Assembly: GCF_900104725.1 (NCBI RefSeq)
Contig: NZ_LT629758.1
Coordinates: forward strand, 4,216,001 to 4,280,000
DNA from: Actinoplanes derwentensis
GTDB lineage: Bacteria > Actinomycetota > Actinomycetes > Mycobacteriales > Micromonosporaceae
Direction: 5' to 3'
Length of the DNA stretch: 64,000 nucleotides
The translations under genes were made by a program, and so were the position numbers. Each line of letters opens with the position of its first letter. The first letter of the stretch is position 1. Shown piece after piece: positions 8,412-19,280 of this stretch. The notes beneath the pieces are model-generated. The model saw nothing but the letters and a program-made list of their open reading frames with translations. It had not been told where the DNA came from and did not search any database.

Positions 8412-9596
8412 GTGAGTGCGGTAGGCGAGGACGCCCGCCTGGCGGCGGTAGACAGCTATCACCTGCTCGACGCCCCCCGGCCGGTGGTGCTGGACGAGCT
8501 GACCAGGCTGGCCGGCGCGGTCTTCGACGCACCCATGTCGGCGGTCACCCTGGTCGGCCGGGACCGTGAGTGGTTCGTCGGCAAGACCGGTGTGCCCGGG
8601 GACGGCGGGCCGCTGGCCACCTCGTTCGCCGAACGGGTGGTGCAGGAGCGGCGCCCGCTGGTCGTCACCGACACGCTCACCGAGTCGCAGTACCGGGCCT
8701 GGGACAACGTGCAGGGCGCGCCGAACATCCGGTTCTACGCCGGCGTGCCGCTGATCGACGAGGACGGGCACACCCTCGGCAGCGTGTGCGTGCTCGACGA
8801 CAAGCCGCGCGAGACCGCGGAGAAGCAGCTCGAACTGCTCTGGACGATGGCCGGGCAGGCCGCCGGGCATCTGGCCGCGCTGCGCAACCGGCAGCTGCTG
8901 GCCGAACTCGGCGACGAGCTGTCCCGGGCGATCAGCCGTGAGGAGGATTTCGTGGCCACCGTGTCGCACGAGCTGCGCACACCGGTCACCACCATCCAGG
9001 GATATCTGGAGCTGCTCGTCGACAACGAGGATCTGGCCCCGTACCGCCGCCTGATCGACCCGATCCAGCGCAACGGTGAGCGGCTCGTCCGCATGGTGGA
9101 CCACCTGCTCGCCGGAACGCGGCCGGCGGCCGCGCCGCTGCCGCTGCTGCGCTCGCTGACCGACCTGGTCGCGGTGGCCGAGGCGGCGATGGCCGCCTGC
9201 AAGGCACAGGCCACCACCCGGGACGTGCCGATCGTGATCGAGGCACCGGAGGGCAAGGCGACCGTGCCCGGCGACTTCACCCGGCTCAGCCAGGCCGCCG
9301 AGCACCTGGTCCGTAACGCGGTGCTGTTCAGCACGACCGGACAGCCGGTGATCATCCGGATCGAGGGCCGCACCATCGAGGTGATCGACACCGGTGCCGG
9401 GATCCCGGCCGACGAGGTGCCGCACGTGATCGAGCGGTTCTATCGCGGCCAGTACGCCCGGGAACAGGCGGTTCCCGGTGTCGGTCTGGGCCTGAGCATC
9501 GCCGAGCGGATCATGCGGGCGCACGACGGGCGGCTCACCGTCACATCGGACGGGCCAGGACGCGGCACTATCGCCCGGATGTCCATTCCGGGGTGA
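8412..9596 (+). CDS. GAF-domain sensor histidine kinase
   Basis: Cytoplasmic histidine kinase (394 aa) without membrane segments. An N-terminal GAF domain (about 20-155) with the conserved end [18 protein letters not shown] precedes a HisKA domain with [13 protein letters not shown] (phospho-His about residue 186) and a HATPase domain with DTGAGIP and GVGLGLSI. The N box is weakly conserved. Signal unknown. It is divergently paired with the receiver/HD gene and may phosphorylate it or the HPt protein; inference. GTG start. Confidence 0.88.
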   Translation: MSAVGEDARLAAVDSYHLLDAPRPVVLDELTRLAGAVFDAPMSAVTLVGRDREWFVGKTGVPGDGGPLATSFAERVVQERRPLVVTDTLTESQYRAWDNVQGAPNIRFYAGVPLIDEDGHTLGSVCVLDDKPRETAEKQLELLWTMAGQAAGHLAALRNRQLLAELGDELSRAISREEDFVATVSHELRTPVTTIQGYLELLVDNEDLAPYRRLIDPIQRNGERLVRMVDHLLAGTRPAAAPLPLLRSLTDLVAVAEAAMAACKAQATTRDVPIVIEAPEGKATVPGDFTRLSQAAEHLVRNAVLFSTTGQPVIIRIEGRTIEVIDTGAGIPADEVPHVIERFYRGQYAREQAVPGVGLGLSIAERIMRAHDGRLTVTSDGPGRGTIARMSIPG

Positions 9597-9666
9597 TCAG
9601 ACCTCTCATCACCGGTGTTCGCTTGCCGATGCTGGGTTCACATCCACTGGGCTAGCGAGGGAACCA

Positions 9667-11271
9667 ATGGCGATTCTGCGGCGTATGCGACTGGCCGGGC
9701 GGCTCGGCACCGCCTTTCTGATCGTGCTGGTCCTGCTGGGTGTGGCCGTCGGGATCGGCGCGTGGGGCCTGACCCGGCAGGCGGCGTCCGCGGACGAACT
9801 GCAGAAGCTACAGCATCTGATGCATCAGGTGGATGAGCAGAAGTATTACAACGGCGACATCTCGGGCTGGCAGGTCGCCTATGTGTGGGACACCCGCCGG
9901 CTCGGGCCGAAGGAGGCCGTCGACCCCGCGAGCGACAACCGGGCCGGCTTCCTGGCCGACATGGAAGTGCTCCAGAAGTTGCTTGCCGAAACCGACACGT
10001 CGGTCATGACGGATGCCGAACGGGCGCTCTTCGCGTCGATCCGGAGCCTATGGGCCGATTACAAGACAGCCGACGACCAGATGGTCGCGCTGTACGAGGC
10101 GGGCCGGATCGAGGAGGGCGACAAGGCCCTGCTCGACATCAGTTACGCGGTCTACTTCAAGATCAACGAGGCTACCGCGCCCCTGGTGGCTTCGGTCACC
10201 GACCGAGCGGATCAGGCCGCCGAGAGCGCCCGGTCCGAGGCCTCGACCATGCGTACGATCATGGTGGTCGTGTTCGTTCTCGCGGTCGTCGTCGCGGTGC
10301 TGTTCACCGTGGCGGTGACCCGCAGTGTGACCGGCCCGGTCGGGCGGCTGGTCGACGTGCTGCGCGGCATGGCCCGCGGGGACCTGACCGTGCAGGCGGA
10401 CACCAGCGGCGCCGACGAGATCGCCGCGATGGGCCGCGCCGTTGACGAGGCCGTCGCCGGGGTCCGCGCCACGGTCGCCGAGATCGTCGAGAACGGCGGC
10501 CGGCTCACCATCGCCTCGGAGACCATGCACCGGGTCAGCCGGGAGATCGACACCTCGGTCGCCGAAGCCGACCAGCAGGCCGGGATGGCCGCGGCCGCCG
10601 CCGGCGGAGTCTCCGGCAACGTGCACACCGTCGCGGCCGGTTCCGAAGAGATGGGCGCGGCGATCTCCGAGATCTCCCGCAACGCCGCCGACGCCGCCCA
10701 GGTCGCCAGCGACGCGGTCGCCGCGGCCCGGGCCACCAGCGAGACGATCAACCGGCTCGGTGTCTCGTCGGCGCAGATCGGCGACGTGATCAAGACGATC
10801 ACCGCGATCGCGTCGCAGACCAACCTGCTCGCGCTGAACGCGACCATCGAGGCGGCGCGGGCCGGCGAGTCCGGCAAGGGCTTCGCGGTGGTGGCCAGCG
10901 AGGTCAAGGACCTGGCCCAGGAGACCGCGCGGGCCACCGAGCGGATCTCCCAGCAGATCGCCGCGATCCAGTCGGACACCGGTCAGGCGGTCACCGCGAT
11001 CGACGAGATCAGCCGGATCATCGAGCAGATCAGCGACTTCCAGACCACCATCGCGTCGGCGGTCGAGGAGCAGAGCGCCACGACTGCCGAGATGAACCGC
11101 GGGGTCACCGAGGCCGCGAACGGGGTCAGCGACATCGCCGGCAACATCGCCAGCGTCGCGCACGGCACCGCCGCCAGCCGGAGTGCCGTCGGTGAGGTGG
11201 CGCGCACCGCCGAGGACGTGCGGGGACTTGCTGACAGCCTACGGGCGGCGGCCGGCCGGTTCTCCATCTGA
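9667..11271 (+). CDS. Methyl-accepting chemotaxis protein
   Basis: Transmembrane chemoreceptor (534 aa): first membrane helix about residues 15-35, an extracytoplasmic helical region (about 40-190), second helix about 196-217, a HAMP domain (about 218-272) and a cytoplasmic coiled coil. The highly conserved hairpin tip ([20 protein letters not shown]) is intact, so it should couple to CheA/CheW, whose genes are not here. The ligand is unknown. Presence of a chemoreceptor implies flagellar motility, unusual among actinomycetes but normal for zoospore-forming Actinoplanes. The 3' end overlaps the convergent RsbW-like gene by 33 bp. Confidence 0.93.
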   Translation: MAILRRMRLAGRLGTAFLIVLVLLGVAVGIGAWGLTRQAASADELQKLQHLMHQVDEQKYYNGDISGWQVAYVWDTRRLGPKEAVDPASDNRAGFLADMEVLQKLLAETDTSVMTDAERALFASIRSLWADYKTADDQMVALYEAGRIEEGDKALLDISYAVYFKINEATAPLVASVTDRADQAAESARSEASTMRTIMVVVFVLAVVVAVLFTVAVTRSVTGPVGRLVDVLRGMARGDLTVQADTSGADEIAAMGRAVDEAVAGVRATVAEIVENGGRLTIASETMHRVSREIDTSVAEADQQAGMAAAAAGGVSGNVHTVAAGSEEMGAAISEISRNAADAAQVASDAVAAARATSETINRLGVSSAQIGDVIKTITAIASQTNLLALNATIEAARAGESGKGFAVVASEVKDLAQETARATERISQQIAAIQSDTGQAVTAIDEISRIIEQISDFQTTIASAVEEQSATTAEMNRGVTEAANGVSDIAGNIASVAHGTAASRSAVGEVARTAEDVRGLADSLRAAAGRFSI

Positions 11272-11658
11272 ACCGGCGCCCGGACACGCGAGCAGTTCGA
11301 CCCGGACCCGTTTGCCGCCCTGATAGTTCTGCACCGACCAGCCGGCCGACAGGGCTTCGATCAGGGCGATCCCCCGGCCACCGATCCCGTCCGGGTCGCG
11401 GCGGCGCGGCACGACCGCCGAGCCGTCCGCCACCGACACGACGACCGTCGCGTCATGGGCCTCGAGTTGCAGTTCGAGGCAACCGCCGCCGTGCCGGACG
11501 GCGTTGGTGACCAGCTCGCTGACCACCACAGCGGCGGCGTCGAGCCAGTCTTCGTCGCGGAAGCCCCATCCGGTCAGCACCGCGGTCGCGGCCCGGCGCG
11601 CCGAGCCGGGAGCACCACGGTCCAGTGGGACGTCCAGGTGGGCCGTGAGCTCACTCAT
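11239..11658 (-). CDS. RsbW-like ATP-binding serine kinase/anti-sigma protein
   Basis: Small GHKL-fold protein (139 aa) of the actinobacterial HATPase_c_2 family: N box [11 protein letters not shown], then a G1-type region VADGSAVVP and G2-type [12 protein letters not shown]. Relatives are anti-sigma kinases that act on STAS antagonists or sigma factors. No membrane segment. It is convergent with and overlaps the chemoreceptor, and is head-to-head with the hybrid kinase. Its partner is unknown; a STAS protein is encoded at 60027. Confidence 0.8.
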   Translation of the reverse strand: MSELTAHLDVPLDRGAPGSARRAATAVLTGWGFRDEDWLDAAAVVVSELVTNAVRHGGGCLELQLEAHDATVVVSVADGSAVVPRRRDPDGIGGRGIALIEALSAGWSVQNYQGGKRVRVELLACPGAGSDGEPAGRRP

Positions 11659-11756
11659 GCATTACCCCGCGAATCGCCTGTGTGCGGGGCGGACAGTACC
11701 CCGGTTCCGGCCCGGACAAAACCTCTGCCGGATTTATTATGATTTAGGCTGACGGC

Positions 11757-13727
11757 ATGGCTTCAGTGCTGGTCGTGGAGGACAACCCGGAACATCAGGC
11801 GGTCATCGCCGAGGTGGTCCGGCGGCTCGGCCACCGGGCCACCCTGGCCTCCGACGGGCGGGACGGGCTCGCCGCCGCCCTCGCCAGCCGTCCCGACCTG
11901 GTCGTCGCCGACGTCGACATGCCGCACCTGGACGGCATCCGGATGTGCCGGGCCCTGCGTGAGAACCCCGGCACCGCCGACGTCCCGGTCGTGCTGATCA
12001 CCGCGTACCTGCCGCCCGGCGACACCACCCTGGCCGAGGCACAGGCCCTGGCCGTGATCCCCAAACCGTTCAGCGTCAAAGAGCTGACCGAGACACTGCG
12101 CGCCTGCATCGAGGTCCCGGCCGGCGCCCGGCACGACCCCGCCTTCACCGAGGCACTGCTGCGCAGCCTGGACGCCGGAGTCGTCGCCTGCGACATGGAG
12201 GGCCGGTTGGTGGTGGTCAACCAGGCGGTCCGGGACCTCTTCGGCGACGAGAGCCTGGGCGTGCCGGCTCGCGACTGGGCCGAACGGTTCGGGTTGCGCC
12301 GCCCGGACGGCAGCACCCTGCCGCCGGAGGAGGTCGCACTCTACCGCTCCCTCGCGGGCGAGGAGATCCACCACGACGAGGTGCTCGCCCACGACCAGCA
12401 GGGCCGGCGGCGCTGGTTCGCGATCAACGCCCGGCCGGTCCGCGACGACAGCGGGAAAATCCTGGGCGCGGTCGCCGCGGTGCACGACGTCACCCCCGAA
12501 CATCAGCAGCGGCAGTACGAACACTGCACCACCGAAGTCCTGAAAGCTCTCGTGCAGGCGCCCGACACCGGACGGGCCGGAGCCGAGGTGCTGCGTGCGA
12601 TCTCCGCCGAGCTGGGCTGGCCGTACCTTCGACTGTGGCTGGTCGACGGGGTCACCGACCGGCTGCGCCCGGCCGCCACCCACCTGGCGCCCGGCTCTCC
12701 CCCACTGCGGCTGCCGCCCACCCTGAAACGCGGTGAGGGACTGGCCGGATCGTGCTGGGAGTCCGGCGAGCCGGTGTGGGTGCCGAACCTGCGGGCGCCG
12801 GACGTGCCGGTGATGGCCGAGGCCGAGCACTACCGGGCCGCGGTGGCCGTGCCGGTACTCAGCGCCGAGAAGGTGATCGGGGTGCTCGCCTTCTTCACCC
12901 TGGAACCGGAGGACCCCGACCCGGCGCTGACCGTGCTGCTCAGCGGCATCGCCGGGCACATCGGCTCATACCTGGAACGCCGCCGCTCCGAAGAACTGGC
13001 CGACCAGCTCGCGGCGAGTGTCGGCGAGTACATCGCGCTGGTCGGCCACGAGCTGCGCACCCCGCTGACGTCGATCGGCACCTACACCGATTTGATCAAC
13101 GAGGAGCCGGACGGCACCACCGTCGGCGAGATCCGCGACCTGCTCGGGGTGATCGAGCGCAACAACGCCCGGCTGCGCTCACTGGTGGAACGGCTGCTCG
13201 ACCTGGCCGCCCTGGAGGCCGGGCACGCCCAGCTCACCCTCGGTGACGTGGACCTGGCCGCAGTGGTGACCGCGGCGCTGGCCGGTACCCAGGTGCACGT
13301 GGAGGTCCCGGATCGGCTGCCGATCCCCGGCGATCGGGCCCGGCTGCGGCAGGTGGTGGAGAACCTGGTCGGCAACGCGGTCAAATACAGCCCCGACGGT
13401 ACGGCGGTGCACGTCACGCTCACCGCCGACGACGACGCGGCGGTGCTCTGCGTGACCGACAACGGGATCGGGATCCCGGCCGGGGAGCAGAACCAGCTCT
13501 TCGCCCGCCTCTACCGGGCCTCGAACGCCCGGCACAGCGGCATTCCCGGCGCCGGGCTGGGCCTGGCCCTGAGCCGGGCCATCGTCGAACTGCACCGCGG
13601 CACCATCACCCTCAGTGAGAACGACGGCGGCGGCACGGTCGCCACCGTCCGGCTGCCCCGGCGATCCGGGACTTCCGACCCTGCCCGCCCGGCACACCGC
13701 AACGCGACCCTGGGAGGGAACCACTAG
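11757..13727 (+). CDS. REC-PAS-GAF hybrid sensor histidine kinase
   Basis: Soluble multidomain kinase (656 aa). An N-terminal receiver (about 3-117; phosphoacceptor Asp52 in VADVDMP, Lys in IPKPF) is followed by a PAS domain (about 127-250), a GAF domain (about 262-410), HisKA with [13 protein letters not shown], and HATPase with N box [17 protein letters not shown] and GAGLGLALS. The receiver-first order suggests a kinase controlled by an upstream relay. The last about 20 residues are not conserved, and their DNA holds a DosR-type box 54 bp before pflB, so the 3' end doubles as the pfl promoter region. Confidence 0.88.
   Translation: MASVLVVEDNPEHQAVIAEVVRRLGHRATLASDGRDGLAAALASRPDLVVADVDMPHLDGIRMCRALRENPGTADVPVVLITAYLPPGDTTLAEAQALAVIPKPFSVKELTETLRACIEVPAGARHDPAFTEALLRSLDAGVVACDMEGRLVVVNQAVRDLFGDESLGVPARDWAERFGLRRPDGSTLPPEEVALYRSLAGEEIHHDEVLAHDQQGRRRWFAINARPVRDDSGKILGAVAAVHDVTPEHQQRQYEHCTTEVLKALVQAPDTGRAGAEVLRAISAELGWPYLRLWLVDGVTDRLRPAATHLAPGSPPLRLPPTLKRGEGLAGSCWESGEPVWVPNLRAPDVPVMAEAEHYRAAVAVPVLSAEKVIGVLAFFTLEPEDPDPALTVLLSGIAGHIGSYLERRRSEELADQLAASVGEYIALVGHELRTPLTSIGTYTDLINEEPDGTTVGEIRDLLGVIERNNARLRSLVERLLDLAALEAGHAQLTLGDVDLAAVVTAALAGTQVHVEVPDRLPIPGDRARLRQVVENLVGNAVKYSPDGTAVHVTLTADDDAAVLCVTDNGIGIPAGEQNQLFARLYRASNARHSGIPGAGLGLALSRAIVELHRGTITLSENDGGGTVATVRLPRRSGTSDPARPAHRNATLGGNH
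13668..13682. promoter_or_regulatory. DosR-type box upstream of pflB
   Basis: GGGACTTCCGACCCT fits the DosR/DevR pattern GGGAC-N4-(G)xCCC(T). It ends 53 bp before the pflB start, inside the non-conserved tail of the kinase gene. Compare 21194, 22923 and 28691. Confidence 0.6.
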
Positions 13728-13735
13728 GAGGGGTC

Positions 13736-15976
13736 ATGCCGACAGGCAACAAAGACGCGTGGCACGGTTTCACCGGCTCGACGTGGCGCACCGGGATCGA
13801 CGTGGCCGCGTTCATCCACGACAACGTCACGCCGTACGACGGTGACGCCGCCTTCCTCACCGGGGCCACCGAGCGCACCACACACCTCTGGGACACGCTG
13901 TCCCCGATGTTCGCCGAGGAGCGCGCCAACGGCATCTACGACGTGGACGCCGAGACACCGTCGACGATCACCGCGCACGCCCCCGGTTACCTCGACCGGG
14001 ACCACGAACTGATCGTCGGCCTGCAGACCGACGCGCCACTGCGCCGGGCGATCATGCCGTTCGGTGGACTGCGGATGGTCGAGAACGGGCTCCAGGCGTA
14101 CGGCCGGGAACTGGGCCCTGAGATCCGGAAGATCTTCACCGCGTATCGCAAGACCCACAACGCCGGGGTGTTCGACGCCTACCCGGCCGAGGTGCTCGCC
14201 GCCCGCCGCTCGCACATCATCACCGGGCTGCCGGACGCCTACGGCCGGGGCCGCATCATCGGCGACTACCGCCGGGTCGCGCTCTACGGCGTGGACCGCC
14301 TGATCGCCGACCGCAAGCAGATCACGACGACGCTGAACGCGCGACTGTCGGTGGCCGACGTGATCCGCGACCGGGAGGAGATCGCCGAGCAGACCCGGGC
14401 GCTGGGCGAGTTGAAACAGATGGCCGCGTCGTACGGCTTCGACATCTCCGGACCGGCGCGCACCGCGCAGGAGGCGGTGCAGTGGCTGTACTTCGCCTAC
14501 CTGGCCGCCACCAAGGAGCAGAACGGCGCGGCCATGTCGCTCGGCCGCACCTCCACGTTCCTCGACGTCTACCTGCAGCGCGACCTCACCGAGGGCCGGA
14601 TCACCGAGGAGTTCGCCCAGGAACTGATCGACGACTTCGTGATCAAACTGCGGATCGTGCGGTTCCTGCGCACGCCGGAGTACGACGAATTGTTCTCCGG
14701 CGACCCGACCTGGGTGACCGAGTCGATCGGGGGCATCGGCGCCGACGGCCGGCCGCTGGTGACCCGGACCAGCTTCCGGTACCTGCAGACGCTCTACAAT
14801 CTGGGGCCGGCGCCGGAGCCGAACATGACGGTGCTCTGGTCGCAGCAGCTCCCGGCGGGGTTCAAGCGGTTCTGCGCACAGGTCAGCATCGACACCAGCA
14901 GCATCCAGTACGAGAACGACGACCTGCTCCGGCCGTACCTCAGTGACGACGCGGCGATCGCCTGCTGTGTGTCGGGCATGCGGGTCGGCAAGGACATGCA
15001 GTTCTTCGGGGCGCGGGCGAACATCGCGAAGGCGTTGCTGTACGCGATCAACGGTGGCCGGGATGAGATCAGTGGTGCGCAGGTGGCGCCTTCTTCTCCT
15101 TCACTGGGCGGCGACATTCTGGACTACGACCAGGTTCTCGACGCTTATGACAAGACCTTGGACTGGCTCGCCGAGACCTACGTGGACGCTCTGAACGTCA
15201 TTCACTACATGCACGATCGGTACGCCTACGAACGCCTGGAGATGGCCCTGCACGACTACCCGGTGCACCGTTTCATGGCCACCGGCATCGCCGGGCTGTC
15301 GGTCGCCGCGGACAGCCTGTCGGCCATCAAGTACGCCCAGGTCAAGCCGGTACGCGACGAGAACGGGCTGGTCGTGGACTACGAGGTGGACGGCGACTAC
15401 CCGACGTTCGGTAACAACGACGACCGGGTGGACACGATCGCGGTGGACCTGGTGGACCGGTTCATGGCGAAGATCCGCCGGCAGCCGATGTACCGGGGCG
15501 CCGAACCCAGCCTGTCGGTCCTGACGATCACCTCGAACGTGGTCTACGGCAAGCACACCGGCAACACCCCCGACGGCCGCCGTCTCGGTGAGCCGTTCGC
15601 ACCGGGCGCCAACCCGATGAACGGCCGGGACAAGCACGGCCTGGTCGCGGCGGCCCTGTCGGTGGCGAAACTGCCGTACCGCAGCGCCCGCGACGGCATC
15701 TCACTGACCATCACGTCCACCCCGGACAGCCTCGGGCACACGCCCGCCGAACAGGCCGGCAACCTGGTCGGGGTCCTCGACGGCTACACCGACGGCGGCG
15801 GCTTCCACATGAACGTCAACGTCCTCGACCGGTCGACTCTGGAGGACGCCATGGTCAACCCGTCGAAGTATCCGCAGCTCACCATCCGGGTCTCGGGTTA
15901 CGCGGTCAACTTCGTGCGGCTGACCAGGGAGCAGCAGCGCGACGTCATCTCCCGGACGTTCCACGGCTCGCTGTGA
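13736..15976 (+). CDS. pflB: Pyruvate formate-lyase
   Basis: Glycyl-radical enzyme (746 aa) that cleaves pyruvate plus CoA to acetyl-CoA and formate without oxygen. The catalytic Cys pair is present in [11 protein letters not shown] (Cys410-Cys411) and the radical Gly is Gly721 in RVSGYAVNF near the C-terminus, the spacing of true PflB. The start lies 8 bp after the kinase stop, with AGGAGGGG just before ATG. The activase follows with a GTGA overlap. The radical form is destroyed by O2, so use in an otherwise aerobic actinomycete implies micro-oxic metabolism; the DosR-type box upstream supports this. Confidence 0.95.
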   Translation: MPTGNKDAWHGFTGSTWRTGIDVAAFIHDNVTPYDGDAAFLTGATERTTHLWDTLSPMFAEERANGIYDVDAETPSTITAHAPGYLDRDHELIVGLQTDAPLRRAIMPFGGLRMVENGLQAYGRELGPEIRKIFTAYRKTHNAGVFDAYPAEVLAARRSHIITGLPDAYGRGRIIGDYRRVALYGVDRLIADRKQITTTLNARLSVADVIRDREEIAEQTRALGELKQMAASYGFDISGPARTAQEAVQWLYFAYLAATKEQNGAAMSLGRTSTFLDVYLQRDLTEGRITEEFAQELIDDFVIKLRIVRFLRTPEYDELFSGDPTWVTESIGGIGADGRPLVTRTSFRYLQTLYNLGPAPEPNMTVLWSQQLPAGFKRFCAQVSIDTSSIQYENDDLLRPYLSDDAAIACCVSGMRVGKDMQFFGARANIAKALLYAINGGRDEISGAQVAPSSPSLGGDILDYDQVLDAYDKTLDWLAETYVDALNVIHYMHDRYAYERLEMALHDYPVHRFMATGIAGLSVAADSLSAIKYAQVKPVRDENGLVVDYEVDGDYPTFGNNDDRVDTIAVDLVDRFMAKIRRQPMYRGAEPSLSVLTITSNVVYGKHTGNTPDGRRLGEPFAPGANPMNGRDKHGLVAAALSVAKLPYRSARDGISLTITSTPDSLGHTPAEQAGNLVGVLDGYTDGGGFHMNVNVLDRSTLEDAMVNPSKYPQLTIRVSGYAVNFVRLTREQQRDVISRTFHGSL

Positions 15977-16707
15977 CCGTCACCGGGAGTGTGCACTCGT
16001 TCGACGTCTCCACCGGCGTCGACGGGCCGGGGACGCGGTTCGTCGCGTTCCTGGCCGGGTGCCCGCTGCGCTGCCTCTACTGCCACAGCCCCGACACGTG
16101 GTACCGGCGCAGCGGGCAGCCGACGACCGCCGACGAACTGATGGCGGAGATCGCGCGCTACGAGCGGTTCATCAAGGTCGCCCGGGGCGGCGTCACGCTC
16201 AGCGGTGGTGAGGCACTTCAACAGCCCGATTTCGTACGGGAGATCTTCTCCCGTTGCCACGAGCGGGGACTGCACACCGCCCTGGACACCAGTGGCGCTC
16301 TGGGAGCGAAGGCCGACGACGCCCTGCTCGACGTGACCGATCTGGTCCTGCTGGACGTCAAGTCCGGCGACGAACAGACGTACCACGAGGTCACTCGTAC
16401 CGGCAGCCTGGAACCGACGGTGACGTTCGCGCACCGCCTGGCCGACCGCGGCATCCCGATCTGGATCCGCTTCGTCCTGGTCCCCGGCCTGACCGACAGC
16501 GAGGAGAACGTCGAGTCGGTGGCCGCCATCGCCGCATCGATCCCGACGGTGGAGCGGGTCGAAGTCCTCCCGTTCCACCGCCTGGGCGCCGCCAAATACG
16601 CCGCCCTGAACCTGCCGTTCCCCCTGGCCGACACCCCGGCCCCCTCCCCCGAACTGCTCGACCGGGTGCACACCCAGTTCCGCGCCCACGGGCTGACCGT
16701 CTACTGA
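15973..16707 (+). CDS. pflA: Pyruvate formate-lyase-activating enzyme
   Basis: Radical SAM enzyme (244 aa) that installs the glycyl radical on PflB. The [4Fe-4S]-binding motif CxxxCxxC is Cys30-Cys34-Cys37 (CPLRCLYC), followed by SGGEALQQP, the GGE SAM-binding motif. The GTG start overlaps the pflB stop by 4 bp, so the pair is translationally coupled. Length is normal for PflA. Confidence 0.94.
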   Translation: MTVTGSVHSFDVSTGVDGPGTRFVAFLAGCPLRCLYCHSPDTWYRRSGQPTTADELMAEIARYERFIKVARGGVTLSGGEALQQPDFVREIFSRCHERGLHTALDTSGALGAKADDALLDVTDLVLLDVKSGDEQTYHEVTRTGSLEPTVTFAHRLADRGIPIWIRFVLVPGLTDSEENVESVAAIAASIPTVERVEVLPFHRLGAAKYAALNLPFPLADTPAPSPELLDRVHTQFRAHGLTVY

Positions 16708-16993
16708 CACCGCAAACCGTCGTACCGCAGCTGTACTCTCCCCGCATCACGTGGGAGAGGTGCCGACTGAAGAAGGACCGTTGGACGATCAGACCCGGCC
16801 AGTTCGTGCATCGAGGGGAGCTTTCCCAATCCTTCGGCCTTCCTCCGCAGTACGGGATATCGTCCTCGCCTCGAAGCCAACATGTCGCGTTGCATGTCTC
16901 GTCGGCAACCAGCTGGCTTCGAGATCTGTGATGCCGACCTGCGAACAGAAGAGCCGGTAGGCGAGGTGTACCGGACGGCCATCGCCGAGACGG
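16708..16993. other. Intergenic region with nested inverted repeats, no gene seen
   Basis: 286 bp between convergent pflA and the CocE-type gene; short open frames here look non-coding. A 10-bp perfect inverted repeat, CTCGAAGCCA (16870-16879) and TGGCTTCGAG (16914-16923), encloses a second, smaller one (ACATG...CATGT), giving a possible two-stem RNA fold. It could be a terminator or a small RNA. Confidence 0.35.
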
Positions 16994-18631
16994 TCACGAC
17001 GGCCACACCGGTAGCTCGACGAGGGACGGGTGGGCCGGATCGTGGGAGATCTCCTGGGTGGCCTCGTGCAGGGTGGACGCCGTCGCGGCCAGCTCGCCCG
17101 AACCCGGGTTGCGGGCGTACCGCGGGTGGGCGCCCGAACTGACCTGCACGCTGATCCGGTGCCCGGCGGCGAACCGGTGGAACACCGGCCACAGCTCGAT
17201 CGTCACCTCCGCGAATTCTTCGGCTTCACCCTCGACGCGGCGGATCGCGTCGCTGACGGTCATCGAACAGCCGTCCGGGTGCACGTCGGTGATCCGCACG
17301 AACACATCGGCGCTCGGCCGGGAGGAACGGAACCGGATTCGGGCCACCGGCGTTCCGGCCAGGGTGACCGCTTCCTCGAGGACGTCACCCCGGAAGACCA
17401 CTACGTCGGTACGGGACTCATGGGCCGCGTTGTCGACCGGCCCCTGTTTCGGCTCCAGACTCGGGCCGCCGATCGCCGGGGTGGGGTCGGCCGGGTCGTA
17501 GGCGTACGAGGTGATCCCGCCGTCCGGAAGTCCGGGGTGCAGCCGTCCCGTCTCGTACAGGTGCCAGGACGTCGTCTCGCTGGCGGGCGGCGGCCAGGAC
17601 GGCAGGTCGTGCCACTGATCAGCACCGGTCAGGTAGGCGCGAACGGGCGAGTTCCGGGACTCCCCCTTCAGGAACGCGGTGCTCTCGCCGACCGCCGTCG
17701 CGCCCATCGCCGGAGCCGAATGCCCCCACGGGCCGATCGTCAGCCGGGGCGCGCGGCCTTCGGCGGCCAGCTGGGCGTAGGTGCGGATCTGCCAGGGCAG
17801 GAAGATGTCGTACCAGCCGGTGATCATGTAGACCGGGGCGGTCACGTCCGGCACCGAGGCGGTGTGTGACTGCTGCGTCCAGTACTCGTCGGTCAGTTTC
17901 TCGTACCCGACCCAGTCCTGGTACCAGTGGACCGGGTGCCCGGTAGCGGCCGTGTCACCGGCACTGAGCGGGAGTGTGCCGAACCCCCGTTTGAGCTTGC
18001 CGTCGGGGCGCAGCATGCCGAGGAACAGCGCAAGGAAGTCGCGGCGGATCATCCGGTCCATCATCTGCGTCCAGCCCAGCGCGTTACGCAGCGAGAACGT
18101 GCCGTTGTCCCAGGTGACCGCACCGAAGTCGGGCATCGTCACGAGTAGGCAGAGGGCGTCCGGGGCGTTCTCCGGATCGGTCCGCTGCAGGTGCCCGGCG
18201 ACGGCCCACTGGGTGAACCCCATGTAACTGGGACCGAACGTGGCCACGGTGCCGGTGAACCACGGCTGCTGGCGTACCCACCGGTGGGTTGTCGCACCGT
18301 CCCGCTGCTCGTCGATCTGCGGGGTGAAGACGCCACCGGAACCCCAGGTGCCGCGGCAGCTCTGGAACAGCACGGTGAACCCCTCCCGAGCCAGTGCTTT
18401 CGCTTGGCCCGCCACCCCACCACTGCGCCCGTACGGTCCGCGGATCACGATCGTCGGCAGTGGCGCCGCCGGAGCGCCCACCGGCGTGATCAGGTCGGCG
18501 AGCAGTTCCACCCCGTCGTCCATCGGCACACGCAGGTTCTTGCGGATCTCGACCTCGTAAGGGCCGGGGGTCAGTCCGGGCAGAGTCCGCGACTGCATCC
18601 AGCGGGAGAACCGCTGCCGGAACGTACTCAT
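16994..18631 (-). CDS. CocE/NonD-family hydrolase
   Basis: Serine hydrolase of the cocaine esterase/X-Pro dipeptidyl-peptidase (S15) family (545 aa). An alpha/beta-hydrolase core holds the nucleophile motif GPSYMG, a likely acid in [10 protein letters not shown] and His in IGPWGHSA. The C-terminal third is the jelly-roll domain typical of the family (for example [13 protein letters not shown]). ATG 18631 has AAGGAG upstream; the longer frame from 18724 overlaps the MarR gene. It sits 19 bp behind that gene in one transcription unit and is probably repressed by it. Natural substrate unknown. Confidence 0.9.
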   Translation of the reverse strand: MSTFRQRFSRWMQSRTLPGLTPGPYEVEIRKNLRVPMDDGVELLADLITPVGAPAAPLPTIVIRGPYGRSGGVAGQAKALAREGFTVLFQSCRGTWGSGGVFTPQIDEQRDGATTHRWVRQQPWFTGTVATFGPSYMGFTQWAVAGHLQRTDPENAPDALCLLVTMPDFGAVTWDNGTFSLRNALGWTQMMDRMIRRDFLALFLGMLRPDGKLKRGFGTLPLSAGDTAATGHPVHWYQDWVGYEKLTDEYWTQQSHTASVPDVTAPVYMITGWYDIFLPWQIRTYAQLAAEGRAPRLTIGPWGHSAPAMGATAVGESTAFLKGESRNSPVRAYLTGADQWHDLPSWPPPASETTSWHLYETGRLHPGLPDGGITSYAYDPADPTPAIGGPSLEPKQGPVDNAAHESRTDVVVFRGDVLEEAVTLAGTPVARIRFRSSRPSADVFVRITDVHPDGCSMTVSDAIRRVEGEAEEFAEVTIELWPVFHRFAAGHRISVQVSSGAHPRYARNPGSGELAATASTLHEATQEISHDPAHPSLVELPVWPS

Positions 18632-18650
18632 GGGGTGGCTCCTTCGGGAT

Positions 18651-19106
18651 TCACTGATGTGCGGCGAGGGCGTCGCGCAGGCGTTCCAAGGCGGGAAGGG
18701 CAGCGGCCAGAACCTCGCGGTCACTCGGGGTCAATCTCTGGGCCGCGGCGGTGATCAGGTCGCCGCTGGCCCGATCGAACCGTTCGAACAGGTCCAGGGC
18801 ACTCTCCGTGGCGAGGACCTCGACGTGCCGGCGGTCACCGGGGCGCGGGCGGCGTTCGATCAGGCCACCCGACTCCATCACGGTGAGCAGGTTGCTGACG
18901 GTCGGGCGGCTCAGGCCGAGCCGTCCGGCGAGCTCACCGGGCGAGGCCACGGCGCCCCGCGGCAGCGCCCGGATGATCTCGATCTGCGCGTCCGGGATCT
19001 CCGGCAGCCGCTCGGCGGCCCGCGCGATGGCCAGCAGGTTCCGTCGCAGCGGCGAGATGACCGCAGCCAACCGTGCGGCGTCCAGCACATCCGGTCGTCG
19101 ATCCAT
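18651..19106 (-). CDS. MarR-family transcriptional regulator
   Basis: Winged-helix regulator (151 aa) with the MarR-type [23 protein letters not shown] and wing [20 protein letters not shown] 19106 (MDRRPDV) is preferred because the longer frame would run through the operator. A perfect inverted repeat lies 7 bp upstream of the start, implying autorepression and co-control of the downstream CocE-type hydrolase. The inducer is probably a small aromatic or ester compound (inference). Confidence 0.88.
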   Translation of the reverse strand: MDRRPDVLDAARLAAVISPLRRNLLAIARAAERLPEIPDAQIEIIRALPRGAVASPGELAGRLGLSRPTVSNLLTVMESGGLIERRPRPGDRRHVEVLATESALDLFERFDRASGDLITAAAQRLTPSDREVLAAALPALERLRDALAAHQ

Positions 19107-19112
19107 GGTCCG

Positions 19113-19133
19113 ATAGTTTTGCCACAAAACTAT
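19113..19133. promoter_or_regulatory. Operator of the MarR regulator
   Basis: ATAGTTTTG (19113-19121) and CAAAACTAT (19125-19133) form a perfect 9-bp inverted repeat with a 3-bp spacer, conspicuously AT-rich for this genome. It starts 7 bp upstream of the marR start codon, the usual place for a MarR autoregulatory site. Confidence 0.75.
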
Positions 19134-19280
19134 TGGGTGTCAATGTCGGAGGACAGTCGCCGCCCGGGTCTTCGTGGTGTGTCCGGGCCACTCCGTCCAC
19201 TGCCGGATGACAGACTCACTTCCCATGATCGATGCCTGCACCGAACACCACCCGGTCGGCCGGCTCGTGACGGCTCGTCC

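Noticed and set aside
16751..16960. A 69-codon open frame after pflA
   Set aside because: No ribosome-binding site, composition unlike the real genes, overlapping inverted repeats and no recognisable protein.
18630..19280. Extension of the mraY frame upstream into the MarR gene
   Set aside because: Homology to MraY begins at GTG 19281; the upstream part is a shadow of marR on the other strand.
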